Assembly (NCBI GenBank): GCA_030531505.1
Contig: JAUNNH010000009.1
Location: forward strand, 20,279 to 84,278
Direction of reading: 5' to 3'
Length of the DNA stretch: 64,000 bases
From: Eubacteriales bacterium
GTDB taxonomy: Bacteria; Bacillota; Clostridia; Oscillospirales; Oscillospiraceae
This document shows positions 8,895 through 16,245 of the stretch, one piece after another. How positions within the stretch are numbered: position 1 is the stretch's first letter; each line of letters begins with the position of its first letter. A program made the translations under genes and the position numbers. Under the pieces are notes generated by a model. It worked only from the letters and a program-made list of their open reading frames with translations, searched no databases and was not told the DNA's origin.

Positions 8895-8927
8895 AAAAAA
8901 CGGACCCGGCTGTTCAGCCGGGTCCGT
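8895..8927 (-). terminator. Terminator/attenuator between second binding protein and its permeases
   Basis: An 11-bp GC-rich stem (8900-8910 with 8917-8927) is followed leftward by six T residues (A run 8895-8900), a canonical intrinsic terminator 14 bp after the binding-protein stop. Since the permeases lie downstream with no clear promoter, partial read-through is likely. Confidence 0.8.
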
Positions 8928-8940
8928 GCAAAGAACTGGT

Positions 8941-10197
8941 TCAGCCGGCGATCTCGGCCTGGAGAGCATCCAGCAGCGTACGGACATCGCCGCCGTTCAG
9001 AGCCTCCTGCTCGACGGTGGTGACACCCTGGCGGACCTGGGCCCACTCGGCCATCGAGGTGGGATAGAACTTGCAGCCGGCCAGAACGTCGAGCCAGGCA
9101 GCGAAGCTGGGATTGGCCTCGACCAGCGCCTCAACGGCGGAGTTGACGGCGGGCAGGAAGTCCTCCATGCTGACCCAGCCGACATAGTTCTCGGGACGAT
9201 AGAAGAACTCCATGAACTTGCCGATGGCGGCATTGCGGGCATCCTGATCGGCCTCGTCGTCACGGAAGGCCATCATGACGTCCTTCACGCCGACGGAAGC
9301 GGCCGTCTTGCCCTCGGCAGCGGGGATACCGGCGGTGCCGAAGTTGATGTCGCCGCCCTTATCCTTGATATAGGTGGGGACCTGGTTGGGCGCGATGAGC
9401 ATGGCGAGCTTGCCGGCGGCAAACATATCCTGCAGGTCGTAGCGGGTCTGGGTGGCGGGGTTGGGGTTGGTGAAGCCCTTGTTCACCAGGCCGACCACGT
9501 ACTCGACCGCTTCCACGTTCTCGTCGGAGTTCAGCGCCCAGGCGCCGTTCTCGTCGGTGAAGCCGCCGCCGTTGCCCCAGGCATAGTAGGCGAAGCAGGC
9601 CTGGCCTTCGTCGGTGGTCATGTCGACGCCCCAGGGATAGATCTCGCCGTCATAGAAGTCGATGATCTGCTGGGACACGTCCTCCAGCTCGGCCCAGGTG
9701 GTGGGCACTTCCACGCCGACCTGCTCGAGGATATCGGCGTTATAATACAGCGCGCGGGCAGAGGCCAGGTCGGGCACGGCCCAGTAGGTGCCGTCCACCA
9801 GGAAGTCCTGCATGAAGGCGGGGAAGAAGTCGTCGAAGAGCTCATCGGAGCAGTAATCCGTGACGGGCAGGAGCAGGTTGTCCGGCAGGAACTCGGAGAA
9901 GGTGTCGAGGTTCAGGATGTCGGGCGCGTTGTTGTTGGCAATGCGGGTATCGACGACCTGATGCACGTCGTTCCAGGAGACGACCTCCAGGTTCAGCTTG
10001 ATGCCGGGGTTCTCGGCCTCGAACTTATCGACGAAGTTCGTGCCGTCCATGCCGGAGCCCAGGAACCAATCGTTGGTGTTGGGACCGTACTGGCAGATGA
10101 TGACGTCCAGGGTGATCTCGTCGTCGGCGAAAGCGGTGGGGCCGGCCAGCGCGAAGACCATGACCAGCGCCAGCATCAGCGCAAGCAGTTTCTTCAT
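8941..10197 (-). CDS. Sugar ABC transporter substrate-binding protein (second system, no lipobox)
   Basis: Family 1 solute-binding protein of 418 residues. The signal peptide MKKLLALMLALVMVFALAGP resembles that of the binding protein at 4049-5335, and again no cysteine follows the cleavage region (TAFADDEITLDV). Start: ATG at 10197, nine bases after GGAGG; an in-frame ATG at 10203 sits too close to the Shine-Dalgarno site. It has its own TTGACA-N17-TAGAAT promoter. Gene order binding protein, hairpin, MalF, MalG repeats that of the first system. The ligand is unknown; location suggests a sugar related to host glycans. Confidence 0.88.
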   Translation of the reverse strand: MKKLLALMLALVMVFALAGPTAFADDEITLDVIICQYGPNTNDWFLGSGMDGTNFVDKFEAENPGIKLNLEVVSWNDVHQVVDTRIANNNAPDILNLDTFSEFLPDNLLLPVTDYCSDELFDDFFPAFMQDFLVDGTYWAVPDLASARALYYNADILEQVGVEVPTTWAELEDVSQQIIDFYDGEIYPWGVDMTTDEGQACFAYYAWGNGGGFTDENGAWALNSDENVEAVEYVVGLVNKGFTNPNPATQTRYDLQDMFAAGKLAMLIAPNQVPTYIKDKGGDINFGTAGIPAAEGKTAASVGVKDVMMAFRDDEADQDARNAAIGKFMEFFYRPENYVGWVSMEDFLPAVNSAVEALVEANPSFAAWLDVLAGCKFYPTSMAEWAQVRQGVTTVEQEALNGGDVRTLLDALQAEIAG

Positions 10198-10273
10198 GTT
10201 CATGTTCCTCCTTACATTTTGTCTCGTACGTCTGTGCCGGGGCGACGTCGCCGTCCCCTCCGGCGCTGCCTTG

Positions 10274-10314
10274 ATTCTACTCGTGATTGGCCCCGCTGTC
10301 AACAAAGCGGGGCC
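10274..10314 (-). promoter_or_regulatory. Promoter of second transporter, -35 enclosed in an inverted repeat
   Basis: Leftward TTGACA (10297-10302) and TAGAAT (10274-10279) have a 17-bp spacer. A 9-bp inverted repeat (GGCCCCGCT at 10289-10297, AGCGGGGCC at 10306-10314) brackets the -35 box. It could be an operator or a hairpin. Only a half TGAAA box is visible further upstream, so control probably differs from that of the nan/nag operon. Confidence 0.7.
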
Positions 10315-10454
10315 TCCTTTTTCCGAAAAAGGGCCGGGTTTTCGAATGATTTTCATATTTTCCACAAATATTACCCGGCCGTTTTTGTGCATCCTGCCAC
10401 ATACCCGGCGTTTCTGTCCTGGCGAGGAGCACACCGTCCCCCTGAATCTGTCAT

Positions 10455-10550
10455 TATGACAAATGACACTTCGCCTCTCTTGTCTGTCATCAAAAAAAGC
10501 CCGGAATTCCGGGCTTTTTTCGTGTTTATGACAAATGACACTTCTTTTTA
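10455..10550. repeat. 95-bp repeat, right inverted copy, with bidirectional terminator
   Basis: Inverse of the unit at 6205-6299: TATGACAAATGACACTTC at 10455-10472 and 10527-10544 flanking the palindrome GCCCGGAATTCCGGGC with A/T runs. It serves as terminator for the leftward rpiR gene that ends 28 bp away. Apart from this repeat and the promoter at 10274-10314, the 380-bp gap 10198-10577 holds nothing I recognise. Confidence 0.9.
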
Positions 10551-10577
10551 TATTCCTGTTGTAAAGTCGTCCCCTCG

Positions 10578-11429
10578 TCACAGGTGCTTCTCGGCGAGCG
10601 CGGCGGCGATGCGCTCGCGGCTCTCCTCGCACGCCACCGGCGCGCGGCGGCAGAACTCCGCGTACAGCACGTCCAGCAGGAAGAGCTGCGCGAGCTTGGC
10701 CGCGACGCTGCCGATCTGCAGCGGGCTCTCGTTCGCGCCGCAGCGCAGCACCACGTCGGCCAGCGCTCCGCCGGGCGACTTGGGAAAGCGCGTGATGAGG
10801 ATGATGCGCGCGCCGCGCTCCCGCGCGACCTGCAGGGTCTCCACCATGTCGCGCGTCGCGCCGGAGTAGGAGAAGAAGAGCACGGCGTCGCGCTCGCCCA
10901 TGTTGGCGGCGCGGATCATCTGCATGTGCGAATCGCTCACCGCGAAGAACTTCCCGCTCGCGGCGGAGAAGAGATGCGCGGCCTCCGAGGCGATGAGCAT
11001 CGAGCCGCCCTGGCCCATGCAGCAGACGCGCTCGGCGCGCTCGAGCAGATCCGCGGCCTTGCGGACCGCGGCGCAGTCGAGCAGCTCCAGCGTCTGGGCG
11101 ATGGCCGCGCTGTCCACGGCGCAGAGCCGGCGCGCGACCTCCTCGAGGCTGTCGCCCTCCGTGTCGGAGAGCGTCGGCGCGCCCGGCTGCAGGTGGGCGG
11201 TGGAGTTGGCGATGGCGAGCTTGAAGGCGTTGTAGCCCTTGTAGCCCAGGCGGCGGCAGAAGCGCGAGATCGTGGCCTCGGCCACGCCGCTCTCCTCCGC
11301 GAGCTCCGCGATGGACATGTACTGGCTCTCCTCCTGGTGCGCCATCAGATAGTCCGCCGTCTTCTTTTCCGAGGCGGTCAGTTCATAGTACTGCTGGCTG
11401 ATGGTCTCAAAGACGTTCCCGGTCCCCAT
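10578..11429 (-). CDS. RpiR/MurR-family transcriptional regulator (HTH plus SIS domain)
   Basis: The N-terminal ~80 residues are an RpiR helix-turn-helix (SIAELAEESGVAEATISRFCRRLG, positions about 39-62). Residues ~110-260 are a SIS phosphosugar-binding domain with GQGGSMLIASEAAHLF and FFSYSGATRDMV. Such regulators sense sugar phosphates, including ManNAc-6-P or GlcNAc-6-P in sialic acid loci. It lies 31 bp after the AGE-epimerase gene and is probably co-transcribed with it. Twin TGAAA-N5-TTTCA boxes at two promoters of the locus are its likely sites; their position upstream of -35 would suit an activator there. Confidence 0.92.
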   Translation of the reverse strand: MGTGNVFETISQQYYELTASEKKTADYLMAHQEESQYMSIAELAEESGVAEATISRFCRRLGYKGYNAFKLAIANSTAHLQPGAPTLSDTEGDSLEEVARRLCAVDSAAIAQTLELLDCAAVRKAADLLERAERVCCMGQGGSMLIASEAAHLFSAASGKFFAVSDSHMQMIRAANMGERDAVLFFSYSGATRDMVETLQVARERGARIILITRFPKSPGGALADVVLRCGANESPLQIGSVAAKLAQLFLLDVLYAEFCRRAPVACEESRERIAAALAEKHL

Positions 11430-11460
11430 GGCTGCACGCCTCCCTTTCGTCGTTTGTCTG

Positions 11461-12663
11461 TTATTCCCCCAGGATCTCGCCCATCATGCCGTCGACCATG
11501 CCGAGCATGCGCGGCAGATGGAAGGGCCCCTTGAAGGTCGAGCCCTTGCAGGCGGGCTCGGTGGGCTTGCCGTCCCGGCGGAGATACCCGTACCACTCGC
11601 CGTAGGCGGGGTCGGAGAAATGCGCCTTGCAGTAATCGAGCGTGCGGTAGAACCAGTCGAGATACTCCTCCTTGCCGGTGTCGCGGTAGAGCATGAGGGA
11701 GGAGATCAGGATCTCGTCGTGCGGCCACCAGAGCTTCATGTCGTGCTCGTAGGCCTCGGGCGGGCGGCCCAGGCAGTCGACGAAGTACAGCAGCCCGCCG
11801 TACTCCTCGTCCCAGCCGGCGCGGATCGCGCGGTTGAAGATCGTCTCCGCCTTTTCAACGAGGGCCTTGTCGCCGGTGCGTTTGGCGTGCTCGAGCAGGA
11901 ACCAGACGCCCTCGATGTCGTGGCCGGGGTTCACGATGCGCCCCTCGGTGAAGTCGAGACGCGCCTCGCCGTCCGGCCCGACGTTCTCGAGCACGCACGC
12001 GAGATCGTCCTTCACATGGTAGCGGAAGATGTCCTCCACACAGCTCGCGGCGCGCTCCTCATACAGCGCGCGCTGCTCGGGATCGACGCGCAGCAGCACG
12101 CTCGTCACGTTCAGATAGATCATCGGGATGCCGAAGGCGCGGCCCGTGCGGGTCTCGGGGATGGTCTTGGGACCGAGGCCGGTGGGGTCGGGCATGCCGT
12201 GGTTGAGATCCCAGTAGAGATCATAGGCGGCGCGGGCGCGCTCGAGACAGGCGCGGTCCCCGGTCACGCCGTAGTACTCGGCGTTGGCCATGGCGTAGAA
12301 GGCCTCCGAGAAGCAGTAGCGCCGCTGGCGCAGGGGCTGCCCGTCGGCAGTGACGGTGAAGTACATGCGGTTGCCCGCCGCGCGGTTGAGGCAGTGGGCC
12401 TCCATGAAGTCCAGGCAGCTCTTCGAGGCCGCGAGCCACTCGTCCTTTGCGCCGTAGAGATGGCAGAGCCAGGCGAAGATCCAGCCGCAGCGGCCCTGCA
12501 TCCAGACGCTCTTGTCCGTCGAATAGAGCTTGCCCTCGCGGTCGAGGCAGGTGTAGACGCCGCCGTTAACGGGATCCATGCCGTTTTCCAGCCAGAAGCG
12601 GACGCAGCGCTCCAGCTCCTCCCGGACCCAGCTCCGGCTCTCGCGCAGTTTTTCGATATCCAT
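11461..12663 (-). CDS. N-acylglucosamine 2-epimerase (AGE/RenBP family)
   Basis: Interconverts free ManNAc and GlcNAc. The 400-residue length and the (alpha/alpha)6-barrel features match AGE: RCGWIFAWL near residues 60-68, a central HGMPDPTG, GHDIEGVWFLLEHA with the catalytic His, and WWPHDE near the C-terminus. The ATG at 12663 follows AGGAGG. Presence of an AGE rather than the ManNAc-6-P epimerase NanE indicates a route in which ManNAc is epimerised before phosphorylation, as in Bacteroides. Another sugar epimerase of this superfamily (e.g. cellobiose 2-epimerase) is a weaker alternative. Confidence 0.85.
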   Translation of the reverse strand: MDIEKLRESRSWVREELERCVRFWLENGMDPVNGGVYTCLDREGKLYSTDKSVWMQGRCGWIFAWLCHLYGAKDEWLAASKSCLDFMEAHCLNRAAGNRMYFTVTADGQPLRQRRYCFSEAFYAMANAEYYGVTGDRACLERARAAYDLYWDLNHGMPDPTGLGPKTIPETRTGRAFGIPMIYLNVTSVLLRVDPEQRALYEERAASCVEDIFRYHVKDDLACVLENVGPDGEARLDFTEGRIVNPGHDIEGVWFLLEHAKRTGDKALVEKAETIFNRAIRAGWDEEYGGLLYFVDCLGRPPEAYEHDMKLWWPHDEILISSLMLYRDTGKEEYLDWFYRTLDYCKAHFSDPAYGEWYGYLRRDGKPTEPACKGSTFKGPFHLPRMLGMVDGMMGEILGE

Positions 12664-12716
12664 CCCGATCCTCCTGATAGAAAAAGAATAGTTTTTTATT
12701 GTGGTGTCCTGCTTAG

Positions 12717-12745
12717 ATGGTAGCATGTATGAAACAAAATTTCAA
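12717..12745 (-). promoter_or_regulatory. Promoter of the AGE-rpiR operon overlapping an operator box
   Basis: Leftward TTGAAA (12740-12745) and TACCAT (12717-12722) with a 17-bp spacer. The first TGAAA-N5-TTTCA box (12730-12744) lies on top of the -35 and spacer, so binding there should repress this promoter, giving autoregulation of rpiR. Confidence 0.6.
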
Positions 12746-12773
12746 CACTAAATTTTTCTGAAAACAAAATTCA
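12730..12773. promoter_or_regulatory. Twin TGAAA-N5-TTTCA boxes in the epimerase/kinase divergent region
   Basis: TGAAACAAAATTTCA (12730-12744) is a perfect dyad and TGAAAACAAAATTCA (12759-12773) a near-perfect one, 29 bp apart. The second ends 9 bp before the -35 of the rightward promoter. Geometry repeats that at 5441-5484. Confidence 0.7.
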
Positions 12774-12782
12774 AAAAGGGGG

Positions 12783-12811
12783 ATGACAGAGCGGAAAGCC
12801 CGTGCTATACT
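12783..12811 (+). promoter_or_regulatory. Promoter of the ROK-like kinase operon
   Basis: ATGACA (12783-12788), 17-bp spacer, TATACT (12806-12811). AAGGAGG at 12831-12837 precedes the ATG at 12845. Confidence 0.75.
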
Positions 12812-12844
12812 CGAGCTGTAATATCCTGTAAGGAGGATGACGTT

Positions 12845-14218
12845 ATGAACTTCCTGGGACTGGACCTCACGATCCGCAACCGGCCCGAGCTGGACCCGGG
12901 CTTTCTCCCCATGCACGTCTTCAACAAGGCTTTCCTCGCCGGCGCGCGCAAGCCCATCGGCGTCGCCGTGGAGCGCTCCGGCGGCCAGATGGCCGCGGTG
13001 GAGACCTTTATCCACGGCACCGAGGCCATGCGCGAGGCCGACCGCTATTACATCGAGCGCCTGGTCAAAACGCTCCTCTGGATGAAGGGGGGCTTCCGCG
13101 TCTATATCCGCGGCGACGAGGAGATGGCCGCCTATCTGCGCAGCGTCTACTGCGAGGGCGGGCGCCAGTTCTTCGACTGGGACTATATGGCGCATGTGTT
13201 CGAGCATCCCTTTGAGATCGTCAGCGTGGACACCCTGCCCGCGGCGAAGGACGAGCCCAAGGCCATCGGCGGCCACCTCGAGGGCTGCCGCATCGGCTTC
13301 GACGCGGGCGGCAGCGACCGCAAGGTCTCCGCGGTGATCGACGGCGAGCCGGTTTATTCCGAGGAGGTCGTGTGGTTCCCCAAGACCACGGCCGACCCGG
13401 ACTACCACTATAACGGCATCGTCGCCGCGCTCCGGTCCGCGGCGGAGCATCTGCCGCGCGTGGACGCGGTGGGCGTCTCCTCGGCCGGGGTGTACATCAA
13501 CAACCGCACCATGAACGCCTCCCTCTTCCTGAAGGTCCCGCCCGATCTCTTTGAGAAAAAGGTCAAGGACATCTATATCCGCGCCATCACCGACACCTTC
13601 GGCGCCGTGCCCTACTGCGTCGTGAACGACGGCGACGTGACCGCCCTAGCGGGCTCCATGAGCCTTGGCGTGAACAACGTCCTCGGCATCGCCATGGGCA
13701 CCAGCGAGGCCGCCGGCTACGTCGATCCCGAGGGGCGCATCACCGGCTGGCTCAACGAGCTCGCCTTCGTCCCCGTCGACGCCAATCCCGCCGCCATGCG
13801 TGACGAGTGGAGCGGCGATATCGGCTGCGGCGTCAAGTACTTCTCGCAGGACGGCGTCATCAAGCTCGCCGCGCCCGCCGGCATCGCGCTGGACGAGGCG
13901 CTCTCCCCCGCCGAGAAGCTCAAGGTCGTGCAGAAGCTCATGGAGGCGGACGATCCCCGCGCCGCCGCCGTCTACCGCAGCATCGGCGTCTACCTCGCCC
14001 ACAGCCTCGCGTACTACTACGATCTCTACGCCTTTGACACCGTGCTGCTGCTCGGGCGCGTCATGTCCGGCAAGGGCGGCGACGTGCTGCTCGACACCTG
14101 CCGCGCCGTGCTGAAGGACGAGTACCCCGCGCTCAAGCTGCAGCTCGCGCTGCCCGACGAGAAGTTCCGGCGTGTCGGCCAGTCCGCTGTGGCGGCATCG
14201 CTCCCGGAAATCCGGTAA
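12845..14218 (+). CDS. ROK/ASKHA-family sugar kinase-like protein with N-terminal extension
   Basis: Probably phosphorylates an N-acetylhexosamine, most likely GlcNAc since an AGE epimerase is encoded next door. The 457 residues comprise about 150 N-terminal residues without a family I recognise, then an actin-like ATPase fold: phosphate-binding DAGGSD at 153-158, NDGD at 261-264 and GIAMGTSEAAG at 281-291. The Cys-rich zinc motif typical of many ROK proteins is not seen. The kinase is first in a rightward operon with an SGNH hydrolase and a DUF624 protein. A regulatory ROK protein is less likely without a helix-turn-helix. Confidence 0.75.
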   Translation: MNFLGLDLTIRNRPELDPGFLPMHVFNKAFLAGARKPIGVAVERSGGQMAAVETFIHGTEAMREADRYYIERLVKTLLWMKGGFRVYIRGDEEMAAYLRSVYCEGGRQFFDWDYMAHVFEHPFEIVSVDTLPAAKDEPKAIGGHLEGCRIGFDAGGSDRKVSAVIDGEPVYSEEVVWFPKTTADPDYHYNGIVAALRSAAEHLPRVDAVGVSSAGVYINNRTMNASLFLKVPPDLFEKKVKDIYIRAITDTFGAVPYCVVNDGDVTALAGSMSLGVNNVLGIAMGTSEAAGYVDPEGRITGWLNELAFVPVDANPAAMRDEWSGDIGCGVKYFSQDGVIKLAAPAGIALDEALSPAEKLKVVQKLMEADDPRAAAVYRSIGVYLAHSLAYYYDLYAFDTVLLLGRVMSGKGGDVLLDTCRAVLKDEYPALKLQLALPDEKFRRVGQSAVAASLPEIR

Positions 14219-14231
14219 GGAGGACGTTCCC

Positions 14232-14888
14232 ATGAGAAAACACGTCGTCTGCTTCGGCGACTCCAATACCCACGGCTACTGCGCCGATCCGGCCGACTGC
14301 GCCGACGGCGGCGACCGCTTCAACGAGGACGAGCGCTGGACCTGCCTGCTGCAGCGTGCGCTCGGCGACGGGTACCTGGTGCTGGAGGAGGGTCTCTCCG
14401 GCCGCACCACCGTCTTCCCCGACCCCCTGCACGAGAGCATGGCCGGGCTCGACGTGATCTACTCCACGCTCATGAGCCATGAGCCGGTGGACCTGCTCAT
14501 CATCATGCTCGGTACCAACGACACCAAGGCCCGCCTCGGCGCGAACGCCGCCTGCATCGGCCTCGGCATGGAGCGTCTCGTGATGAAGGCGAAGAGCGTC
14601 CCCGCCTGGCGCGGCGGGAAACCGAACATCCTCGTCATCGCCCCGCCGCACATCGGCGAGGGGCTGTATCTCCGCCCCGAGGGCGAGCCCATGGGCCCGG
14701 GCTGCCCGGAGAAGTCCCGCGGCGTCGCCGCGCACTTCGCCGCTGTCGCCGCACGGCAGGGCTGCGCCTTCCTCGACGCCGAGGGCGTTGCGGAGTTCAA
14801 CACGCTCGACTGCATGCACCTGACGCGCCTCGGCCACCGGCAGCTCGCCCAGCGGCTCGGCACGCTGGTGCCGGAGCTGCTCGCCTGA
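14232..14888 (+). CDS. SGNH/GDSL hydrolase, possible sugar O-acetylesterase
   Basis: A 218-residue cytosolic hydrolase with the GDSN nucleophile block (Ser11), a GTND block III near residue 95 and a DCMHLTRLGH block with the catalytic Asp-His. No signal peptide. ATG at 14232 follows AAGGAGGA. Located between the kinase and DUF624 genes, it may remove O-acetyl groups from sialic acids or other amino sugars after uptake; this is inferred only from location. Arylesterase-like activity is the general family expectation. Confidence 0.8.
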   Translation: MRKHVVCFGDSNTHGYCADPADCADGGDRFNEDERWTCLLQRALGDGYLVLEEGLSGRTTVFPDPLHESMAGLDVIYSTLMSHEPVDLLIIMLGTNDTKARLGANAACIGLGMERLVMKAKSVPAWRGGKPNILVIAPPHIGEGLYLRPEGEPMGPGCPEKSRGVAAHFAAVAARQGCAFLDAEGVAEFNTLDCMHLTRLGHRQLAQRLGTLVPELLA

Positions 14889-14889
14889 G

Positions 14890-15507
14890 ATGGCGCGCCA
14901 TTTCTTCAACCCCGAGGGTCTCGTCTGGAAGCCGCTGGGCCAGCTCGGCGACCTTGTGATGCTGAGCCTGCTGTGGGGCATCTGCTCCGTCCCACTCGTC
15001 ACGATCGGCCCGGCCACCGCCGCGCTCTATGACTGCACGGTGCACGGCGTCCGCCGCGGTGAGGACGGGCTCTTCTCCCGCTTCTGGCGGACCTTCCGCG
15101 CGGAGCTGCGCACCGGCCTGCTCACGACGCTGCTCTGGGCGGCGCTGCTCGGGGGGCTGTTCTTCCTGCGCGCGCTTTTGATGCGCCGCCTCGGCTACGC
15201 GGGCGCGGGCGGGGCTGTCGGCATGGCGACGCTGGTCGTCCTGCTCATCCCGACCGGCATGGCCTGCTGGCTCTTCCCGCTCCTCTCGCGCTTCACCTTC
15301 TCCGTCGCCGCCCTCAGCGGCACCGCCGTCCGCCTCGCGCTGGGACACATCCTGCGCACGCTCGCGCTCGCGCTGCTGACGCTCGTCGCCGTCGAGCTCT
15401 GCCTGCGCTTCACCTCGCCCCTCATCGTGCTGCCGGGCCTCACGGCGCTGCTCTGGAGCTTCCTGATCGAGCCGGTCTTCCGGCGCTACACCGATCCAAG
15501 CGAATAA
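14890..15507 (+). CDS. DUF624 (YesL-like) membrane protein
   Basis: A 205-residue protein with four to five membrane helices, opening with FFNPEGLVWKPLGQLGDLVMLSLLWGICSVPLVTIGPAT, the characteristic start of DUF624/YesL proteins. These are commonly encoded next to sugar ABC transporters, and their biochemical role is unknown. The start codon lies one base after the preceding TGA, so translation is coupled. A strong terminator hairpin follows. Confidence 0.85.
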   Translation: MARHFFNPEGLVWKPLGQLGDLVMLSLLWGICSVPLVTIGPATAALYDCTVHGVRRGEDGLFSRFWRTFRAELRTGLLTTLLWAALLGGLFFLRALLMRRLGYAGAGGAVGMATLVVLLIPTGMACWLFPLLSRFTFSVAALSGTAVRLALGHILRTLALALLTLVAVELCLRFTSPLIVLPGLTALLWSFLIEPVFRRYTDPSE

Positions 15508-15512
15508 ACCCA

Positions 15513-15544
15513 CACCCGGCGGGGAGCAGGCTCCCCGCCGGGTG
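15513..15544 (+). terminator. Terminator after the kinase operon
   Basis: A 14-bp stem (15513-15526 with 15531-15544, loop CAGG) followed by TTCTCTGTTCT, six bases after the DUF624 stop. Confidence 0.75.
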
Positions 15545-15582
15545 TTCTCTGTTCTCCGGTCCCGCCGCGCAGTCCGGGGGGA

Positions 15583-15611
15583 TTGAAAGGCGCCGCAAAA
15601 AAGTGTACAAT
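15583..15611 (+). promoter_or_regulatory. Promoter of the SGNH/lplA/lpd genes
   Basis: TTGAAA (15583-15588), 17-bp spacer, TACAAT (15606-15611), about 35 bp upstream of the ATG at 15646. Confidence 0.75.
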
Positions 15612-15645
15612 ATTTTTCCAAGTATACGCGAAGGAAGTGCGCGCT

Positions 15646-16245
15646 ATGGAACTGATCTGTCTGGGCGACAGCCTGACTTACGGATACGGCGTGCGCCGCG
15701 CGCAGTGCTGGACGGAGCTCGCCGCCGGGCAGAGCGGCTGGACCGTGCGCAACTGCGGCGTCTGCGGCGACACGACCGGCGGCATGCTCAGCCGCATGCG
15801 CGAGCTGCTGCGGGAGCCGTCCGGGCGGCGGGAGGAGCGTTGTTTCCTGCTCATGGGCGGCTGCAACGACATCTTCTACTCCGGCCGCCGCGAGGGCGCG
15901 CAGGAGAACATGGCCGCCATGGTCCACCAGCTCTTTGCCGTCGGCGAGGCGCCCATCGTGGCGCTGGGCCCCGGTCTCGGCGGGGTGAACTATCCGCGCA
16001 GCTGGCTCTCCCTCACCGATTTCCCGGCGGCGGAGGCCCTGCTCGACGCGTATTACGCCTGGCTCGAGCGCTTCTGCGGCGCCTTCGGCGTGCGCATGAT
16101 CGACTTCCGGAATGACTTCCGGGATGAGGCGGGGCAGCCGCGCACGGCGCTCTATCTCGATGGGCTGCATCTCAACGAGGAGGGGCACCGGGTCATGGCC
16201 GCGCGCGTGGCAACGGTCCTCGCGGCCATGGAGAGGGACGGATGA
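15646..16245 (+). CDS. SGNH/GDSL hydrolase
   Basis: A 199-residue esterase/lipase-like protein: GDSL nucleophile block with Ser9, GGCND block III near residue 68, and YLDGLHLNEEGH carrying the catalytic Asp and His near the C-terminus. No signal peptide. Start ATG 15646 with AAGGAAG upstream. It is directly followed by lplA, whose ATG abuts its TGA. Lysophospholipase/acyl-esterase activity is the family expectation; a link to lipoyl or acyl metabolism is only suggested by position. Confidence 0.85.
   Translation: MELICLGDSLTYGYGVRRAQCWTELAAGQSGWTVRNCGVCGDTTGGMLSRMRELLREPSGRREERCFLLMGGCNDIFYSGRREGAQENMAAMVHQLFAVGEAPIVALGPGLGGVNYPRSWLSLTDFPAAEALLDAYYAWLERFCGAFGVRMIDFRNDFRDEAGQPRTALYLDGLHLNEEGHRVMAARVATVLAAMERDG

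Noticed and set aside
8864-9046. N-terminal extension of the MalF-type permease to 9046
   Set aside because: It runs through the terminator hairpin and the binding-protein stop; ATG 8863 has a good ribosome site.
10341-10355. TGAAA-type operator upstream of the second binding protein
   Set aside because: Only one half-site matches (TGAAAATCATTCGAA), with no partner at 29 bp.
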